Of a DNA stretch of 10,880 bases, positions 7,861-10,880 are shown in pieces (position 1 is the first letter of the stretch; the number at the start of each line of letters is the position of its first letter). Origin of the DNA: DATDPY01 sp964395765 (GTDB lineage: Bacteria > Bacteroidota > Bacteroidia > Cytophagales > Cyclobacteriaceae); contig CAYNCU010000151.1 in NCBI GenBank assembly GCA_964395765.1, positions 1-10,880 on the forward strand, given 5' to 3'. Below the pieces are notes generated by a model. It saw only the letters and a program-made list of their open reading frames with translations. It did not search any database and had not been told where the DNA came from. A program made the position numbers and the translations under genes.

Positions 7861-7874
7861 TGCCCTCTCGGGCA
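7861..7874 (+). terminator. Weak hairpin after the dioxygenase gene
   Basis: TGCCC and GGGCA enclose a four-base loop and are followed by TTTT. The five-pair stem is too short for confident termination; it may only attenuate transcription between the dioxygenase and corrinoid-protein genes. No clear TAnnTTTG promoter was found in the 99-base gap (7840-7938). Confidence 0.25.
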
Positions 7875-7938
7875 TTTTATGAGGAGTATCATGTTTTATT
7901 TTCTATACTTTTATAATATTTAAGGCATATTTTTTAAT

Positions 7939-8607
7939 ATGAGCGACTTGCTTGATAAAATTTCCAATTGCGTTGAGTTTGGTAAGATAAACCACTTATC
8001 ACCTTATCCACCGGAGATGATAGGCCAGGAAGGTGCGGATGAACTCACTCAAAAAGCGCTGGAAGATAAAATTGCCGCCGCTGATATCCTGACAAAAGCA
8101 TTAGTCCCGGCCATGGAAAGAGTCGGCAAAAAGTTCAGGGAAAATATAATTTTTGTTCCCCAGGTGCTGATGTCGGCAAAGGCGATGAATACTGCGCTTA
8201 ACCACCTGAAACCTTTTTTCCGGACCGGCGAAATAAGGAGAAAGGGGACCTTCATTATCGGGACCGTTGCCGGCGACCTGCATGACATCGGTAAAAACCT
8301 GGTAGCCATGATGGTAGAGGGAAATGGATTCGAGGTGATTGACCTGGGCACGGATGTTGGGGCACTTAAATATATGGATGCGCTAAGGGAACATCCGGGT
8401 AGTTCAATAGGTATATCAGCCCTGCTCACCACAACCATGGTAAATATGGCGGGAATTGTGAAAGAAGTCAAGCGTAATTTTCCGGATACCAAGGTGGCGA
8501 TAGGCGGTGCCCCGGTAAATGATGATTTCCGGATGAAAATCGGCGCCGATTTTTATGCTCCCGATCCACAGGGAGTTGTCGAGTACCTTAATGCTATGAC
8601 CCGTTAA
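7939..8607 (+). CDS. Corrinoid (cobalamin-binding) protein, MtaC/MtbC/MetH type
   Basis: This 222-residue protein carries the two-part cobalamin module of MetH and of the methanogen corrinoid proteins. Residues about 3-90 form the helical cap domain (B12-binding_2). From about 104 the Rossmann-like B12-binding domain begins, with GTVAGDLHDIGKNL (108-121) containing the D-x-H-x-x-G motif: His115 is the lower axial cobalt ligand and Asp113 tunes it. SALLTTTM at 160-167 matches the S-x-L motif that contacts the nucleotide tail, and GG at 189-190 plus the ending near DPQG complete the domain. Length is normal for a free-standing corrinoid protein. It lies between the UroD-type methyltransferase and the homocysteine methyltransferase (21 bases to the latter) and should be the methyl shuttle between them. 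All key residues are intact. Confidence 0.95.
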   Translation: MSDLLDKISNCVEFGKINHLSPYPPEMIGQEGADELTQKALEDKIAAADILTKALVPAMERVGKKFRENIIFVPQVLMSAKAMNTALNHLKPFFRTGEIRRKGTFIIGTVAGDLHDIGKNLVAMMVEGNGFEVIDLGTDVGALKYMDALREHPGSSIGISALLTTTMVNMAGIVKEVKRNFPDTKVAIGGAPVNDDFRMKIGADFYAPDPQGVVEYLNAMTR

Positions 8608-8628
8608 CCGGGATTTAATCGACAGGTT

Positions 8629-9528
8629 ATGGAACGTCTGCTAAAAATACTTGCACGAAAAAAATTAATGTTATCCGACGGCGCATGGGGAACCATGCTT
8701 CAGAAAAAGGGATTAAAGGGAGGAGAATGCCCTGAATTGTGGAATATTGACAGGCCATCCGATGTTTATGAGATTGCGGAAAGTTATATTCTCGCAGGAT
8801 CGGATATTATAGAAACCAATAGTTTCGGAGGTTCTTCCGTCAAACTGGAAAGCTATGGACTTAAAAATATGGCCTTCGAAATTAATAAGGCCGCTGCGAT
8901 GATTTCCCGCGAAGCGGCCGGAAAAGAACATTTTGTCCTTGGATCCATCGGGCCCAGCGGCCGTATGCTCATCACAGAGGAAATTACTGCTGAAGAATTA
9001 TATGATTCTTTCCGGGAACAGGCGCTGGCATTGGAAGACGGCGGAGCGAATGCCCTGATCATCGAGACCATGACTGACTTGCAGGAGGCATTGATAGCGT
9101 TAAAGGCAGCTAAGGAAAATACCCGGCTGGAAACAGGATGTACAATGACTTTTGATAAAACCGTCAATGGCGAATACAGGACGATGATGGGAGTAAGCCC
9201 GAAAGAAATGGCCCTGGCATTAATCGAAGCAGGCGCCGATTTGATCGGCACTAACTGTGGACACGGAATGAAGGACATGCAGGGAATCGTCAATGAGATC
9301 CGGTGTGTAAATAAGAAAATCCCTGTAATTGTTCATGCCAATGCCGGAATTCCGGAATATATAGAAGGAGAAATTGTATACCCGGAAACTCCTGAAATTA
9401 TGGCCCAGTTGACGATTCCGGTATTAGAAGCGGGCGCCACCGTGGTCGGAGGATGTTGCGGTACAACCCCGGATCATATCCGTAGAATGCTTGACGTCGT
9501 TAGGCTGAAATCCGGTGTTTATAAATAA
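8629..9528 (+). CDS. Homocysteine S-methyltransferase domain protein (free-standing MetH N-terminal module)
   Basis: This 299-residue protein is a homocysteine-binding methyltransferase (S-methyl_trans, PF02574), equivalent in size to the first domain of MetH. LSDGAWGTMLQ at 15-25 is the typical opening, ETNSFGG at 62-68 follows, and the three zinc cysteines that activate the homocysteine thiol are present: Cys210 in GTNCGHG and Cys276-Cys277 in GGCCGTTPDHI. The chain stops right after this domain; the pterin-binding, cobalamin and activation domains of full MetH are not fused to it. With the corrinoid protein 21 bases upstream and a reactivation protein downstream, it most likely takes a methyl group from methylcobalamin on the corrinoid protein and makes methionine. 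Direct use of betaine or S-methylmethionine, as in BHMT or MmuM relatives, is the alternative. Confidence 0.92.
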   Translation: MERLLKILARKKLMLSDGAWGTMLQKKGLKGGECPELWNIDRPSDVYEIAESYILAGSDIIETNSFGGSSVKLESYGLKNMAFEINKAAAMISREAAGKEHFVLGSIGPSGRMLITEEITAEELYDSFREQALALEDGGANALIIETMTDLQEALIALKAAKENTRLETGCTMTFDKTVNGEYRTMMGVSPKEMALALIEAGADLIGTNCGHGMKDMQGIVNEIRCVNKKIPVIVHANAGIPEYIEGEIVYPETPEIMAQLTIPVLEAGATVVGGCCGTTPDHIRRMLDVVRLKSGVYK

Positions 9529-9536
9529 TAGCAATG

Positions 9537-9573
9537 ACAGGAATTATTCCGGTTTTTTGCGTGCCTTTCCTGT
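9537..9573 (+). terminator. Possible long-loop hairpin after the homocysteine methyltransferase gene
   Basis: ACAGGAA (9537-9543) and TTCCTGT (9567-9573) can pair across a 23-base loop, and flanking AATG/CATT bases can add pairs after a small bulge. TTTT overlaps the end of the stem. The large loop makes it a weak terminator candidate in the 83-base gap before the activation-domain gene. Confidence 0.25.
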
Positions 9574-9593
9574 TTTCATTCTTTTAATACGGA

Positions 9594-9608
9594 CGATTAC
9601 AATAATCG
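9594..9608 (+). promoter_or_regulatory. Small hairpin just before the activation-domain start codon
   Basis: CGATTA and TAATCG form a perfect six-base inverted repeat with a three-base loop (CAA), ending three bases before the ATG at 9612. In mRNA it would lie in the ribosome landing site and could reduce translation of this gene relative to its neighbours. With so short a stem, chance is also possible. Confidence 0.3.
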
Positions 9609-9611
9609 AAA

Positions 9612-10316
9612 ATGGAATATAATACCTTTCATTTTAAATTTGACGAATTAGGGCTGACTGCCCGAAAAATTTCATATGTGATGGGTTATGAAAATGGACA
9701 GGCCCCGGAACCTTTTTCCGGCATCATCGACGAAGTATTATCGGAAGCTTCGCAGTATGCCGATATTTCGGGTGGCTTTGTGATCAGGGATAAAATCCGG
9801 TTCAATAAATTGACTAAAAACCTGAATATAGACGGTATCGGCTTTGACATTCACCCTATAATAGCCCGGGAGATTAAAGATACCGAACAGGTTGCACTTT
9901 TTTTATGTACGGCAGGAGCCGGTATAGGAGACTGGTCGAAACAACTGATGAAATCGGGCGATATGTTAACAGGCTATGTCGTGGATATAGTAGGTTCGGA
10001 AACCGTTGAAGCAGCCATGGATCACATCCAGCATCGTTTGGAGAAACATATGGAGGAGAAAAATTATCATATCTCGGAACGGTTCAGTCCCGGCTATTGC
10101 GGTTGGCAGGTAAGTGAACAGCAGAAGTTATTCGGTTTTTTCCCCGATCAATATTGCGGGATATCCCTCTCCCCTTCCTCATTGATGGATCCCATAAAAT
10201 CGATAAGCGGCATAATAGGTATCGGTAAAAATGTTAAGCGAAACGGATATATATGCAATCGTTGTGATATGAGCGATTGTATATACCGGAATAAGAGACA
10301 TGTCCAAATGAACTGA
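9612..10316 (+). CDS. MetH activation-domain protein with cysteine-rich C terminus
   Basis: This 234-residue protein resembles the AdoMet-binding activation domain of methionine synthase (Met_synt_B12, PF02965), but as a separate and shorter chain than the roughly 330-residue E. coli module. The hallmark is ERFSPGYCGWQVSEQQKLF (156-174), containing the R157-x-x-x-G161-Y motif that binds AdoMet. FLCTAGAGIGDW at 97-108 and DIVGSETVEAAMD at 125-137 match the conserved core. It probably remethylates cob(II)alamin on the corrinoid protein with AdoMet and an electron when the cofactor is accidentally oxidised. The end carries CNRCDMSDCIYR (215-226), a C-x2-C-x4-C cluster (Cys215, 218, 223) that could hold zinc or an iron-sulfur centre and might take part in electron delivery. 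It lies 83 bases after the homocysteine methyltransferase gene. Family strong; function of the tail unknown. Confidence 0.88.
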   Translation: MEYNTFHFKFDELGLTARKISYVMGYENGQAPEPFSGIIDEVLSEASQYADISGGFVIRDKIRFNKLTKNLNIDGIGFDIHPIIAREIKDTEQVALFLCTAGAGIGDWSKQLMKSGDMLTGYVVDIVGSETVEAAMDHIQHRLEKHMEEKNYHISERFSPGYCGWQVSEQQKLFGFFPDQYCGISLSPSSLMDPIKSISGIIGIGKNVKRNGYICNRCDMSDCIYRNKRHVQMN

Positions 10317-10399
10317 TCAAAGCGTGTTTTCCCAACGACTATTTCGCACGACATGTTCAGGTAAAATTTCACGAACTTAATTTTAATAACTTTATCTGC

Positions 10400-10407
10400 T
10401 ATAATTG
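10400..10407 (+). promoter_or_regulatory. Near-match -7 box before the VOC gene
   Basis: TATAATTG differs from TAnnTTTG at one position and lies about 40 bases before the VOC start. No good -33 element is seen. The gap 10317-10447 is very A/T-rich with no other signal, so the gene may have its own weak promoter or be read through from upstream. Confidence 0.22.
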
Positions 10408-10447
10408 TACAGATTAAATGCACCTATTTCATTAAAATTATTAAAAG

Positions 10448-10819
10448 ATGAACTCATTCCGTCAAGACCATGAATTACCGTTATGCTGTGAAAAATGGGG
10501 CTGGAAATTTCACCACCTCGGAATACCAACAGATAATAAATTACCGGGAGAAAAATATTTAAAAGAAAAAAAATTCTATGTTTCAGGATTTAAAACCGGT
10601 TTTTTCGGTGTTGAATGGATGAGATTTGAAAAGGGCAGCCGCGTTCACCCGCTGATCCGTCAAGTTCCTCACCTGGCATTTATGGTGAATGATATCGAAC
10701 ATGAGATTGCATACAGGAAACTGAAGGTAATTTCCCCTCCGGAGTCAAGCGCCCCTGGTATCCGGGTAGCCATGATTGAGGACAATGGCGCCCCGATTGA
10801 ATTGATTGAATTCAAATAA
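10448..10819 (+). CDS. VOC-superfamily (glyoxalase-fold) small protein
   Basis: This 123-residue protein has the paired beta-alpha-beta-beta-beta pattern of the vicinal-oxygen-chelate superfamily (glyoxalase I, epimerases, extradiol dioxygenases). The first module starts at KFHHLGIPT (20-28) and includes GVEWMRFE (54-61); the second starts at VPHLAFMVNDIE (73-84) and ends with RVAMIEDNGAPIELIEF (106-122). Metal ligands would be His22 or His23, Glu56, His75 and Glu118, so the site looks complete. The chain is full-length for a single-domain VOC protein. Between the modules it has PLIRQVPH rather than a long linker. It follows the corrinoid cluster on the same strand after 131 bases; a metal-dependent isomerase, epimerase or lyase acting on the same substrate is plausible but unproven. 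The stretch after it, to the end of the window, shows no complete gene. Confidence 0.8.
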   Translation: MNSFRQDHELPLCCEKWGWKFHHLGIPTDNKLPGEKYLKEKKFYVSGFKTGFFGVEWMRFEKGSRVHPLIRQVPHLAFMVNDIEHEIAYRKLKVISPPESSAPGIRVAMIEDNGAPIELIEFK

Positions 10820-10880
10820 ATCGGAAGCATAAGAGCCCATGTTTCCAACCGGATTTTAATATGCATGGAATAGAAGCCGT

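Noticed and set aside
8049..8492. A 147-codon minus-strand open frame inside the corrinoid-protein gene, with a similar one at 8853-9293
   Set aside because: Both are antisense to intact, motif-bearing genes and their translations are low-complexity Ser/Ala/Ile-rich strings.
10861..10880. ATG at 10861 as the start of another gene
   Set aside because: Only six codons are visible before the window ends, with no promoter or other support, so it cannot be called.

Overview
The window looks like a chromosomal segment of a Bacteroidota bacterium. The grounds are a TonB-dependent receptor with an N-terminal carboxypeptidase-regulatory-like domain, Bacteroidota-type promoters (TTTG, about 18-21 bp, TAnnTTTG) close to start codons, few Shine-Dalgarno sequences, A+T-rich intergenic DNA, and small haem-binding c-type proteins common in that phylum. 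No tRNA, rRNA, CRISPR array, insertion sequence or phage gene was seen.

Layout. (1) 1-1563, minus strand: the N-terminal 521 residues of a TonB-dependent outer-membrane receptor, running off the left edge. (2) 1754-2638: an exported NIF3-like metalloprotein, divergent from the receptor. (3) 2926-3851: two adjacent genes for small CxxCH haem-binding proteins, with a clear promoter in front and a 13-bp hairpin behind. (4) 4021-5577: a membrane-anchored protein of the neutral/alkaline ceramidase-like family with its own promoter. It keeps the apparent zinc ligands but seems to lack the ceramidase serine. (5) 5660-10819: six same-strand genes encoding, in order, a UroD-type methyltransferase, a PhyH-type 2-oxoglutarate/Fe(II) dioxygenase (ATGA overlap with the first), a free-standing corrinoid protein, a homocysteine S-methyltransferase domain protein, a MetH-activation-domain protein with a cysteine-rich tail, and a small VOC-fold protein.

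Block 5 is the most interesting part. Three genes correspond to the homocysteine, cobalamin and reactivation modules of cobalamin-dependent methionine synthase (MetH), each as a separate protein. No methyltetrahydrofolate (pterin-binding) module is present; a UroD-type methyltransferase sits in the cluster instead. The simplest reading is that a methylated compound other than methyl-THF donates its methyl group through the UroD-type enzyme to the corrinoid protein. The homocysteine methyltransferase would then pass it to homocysteine to make methionine, and the activation-domain protein would rescue oxidised cob(II)alamin. The dioxygenase and VOC protein would prepare or process the methylated substrate. 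The substrate cannot be read from the sequence. Family assignments are firm; the pathway is inference from gene content and order.
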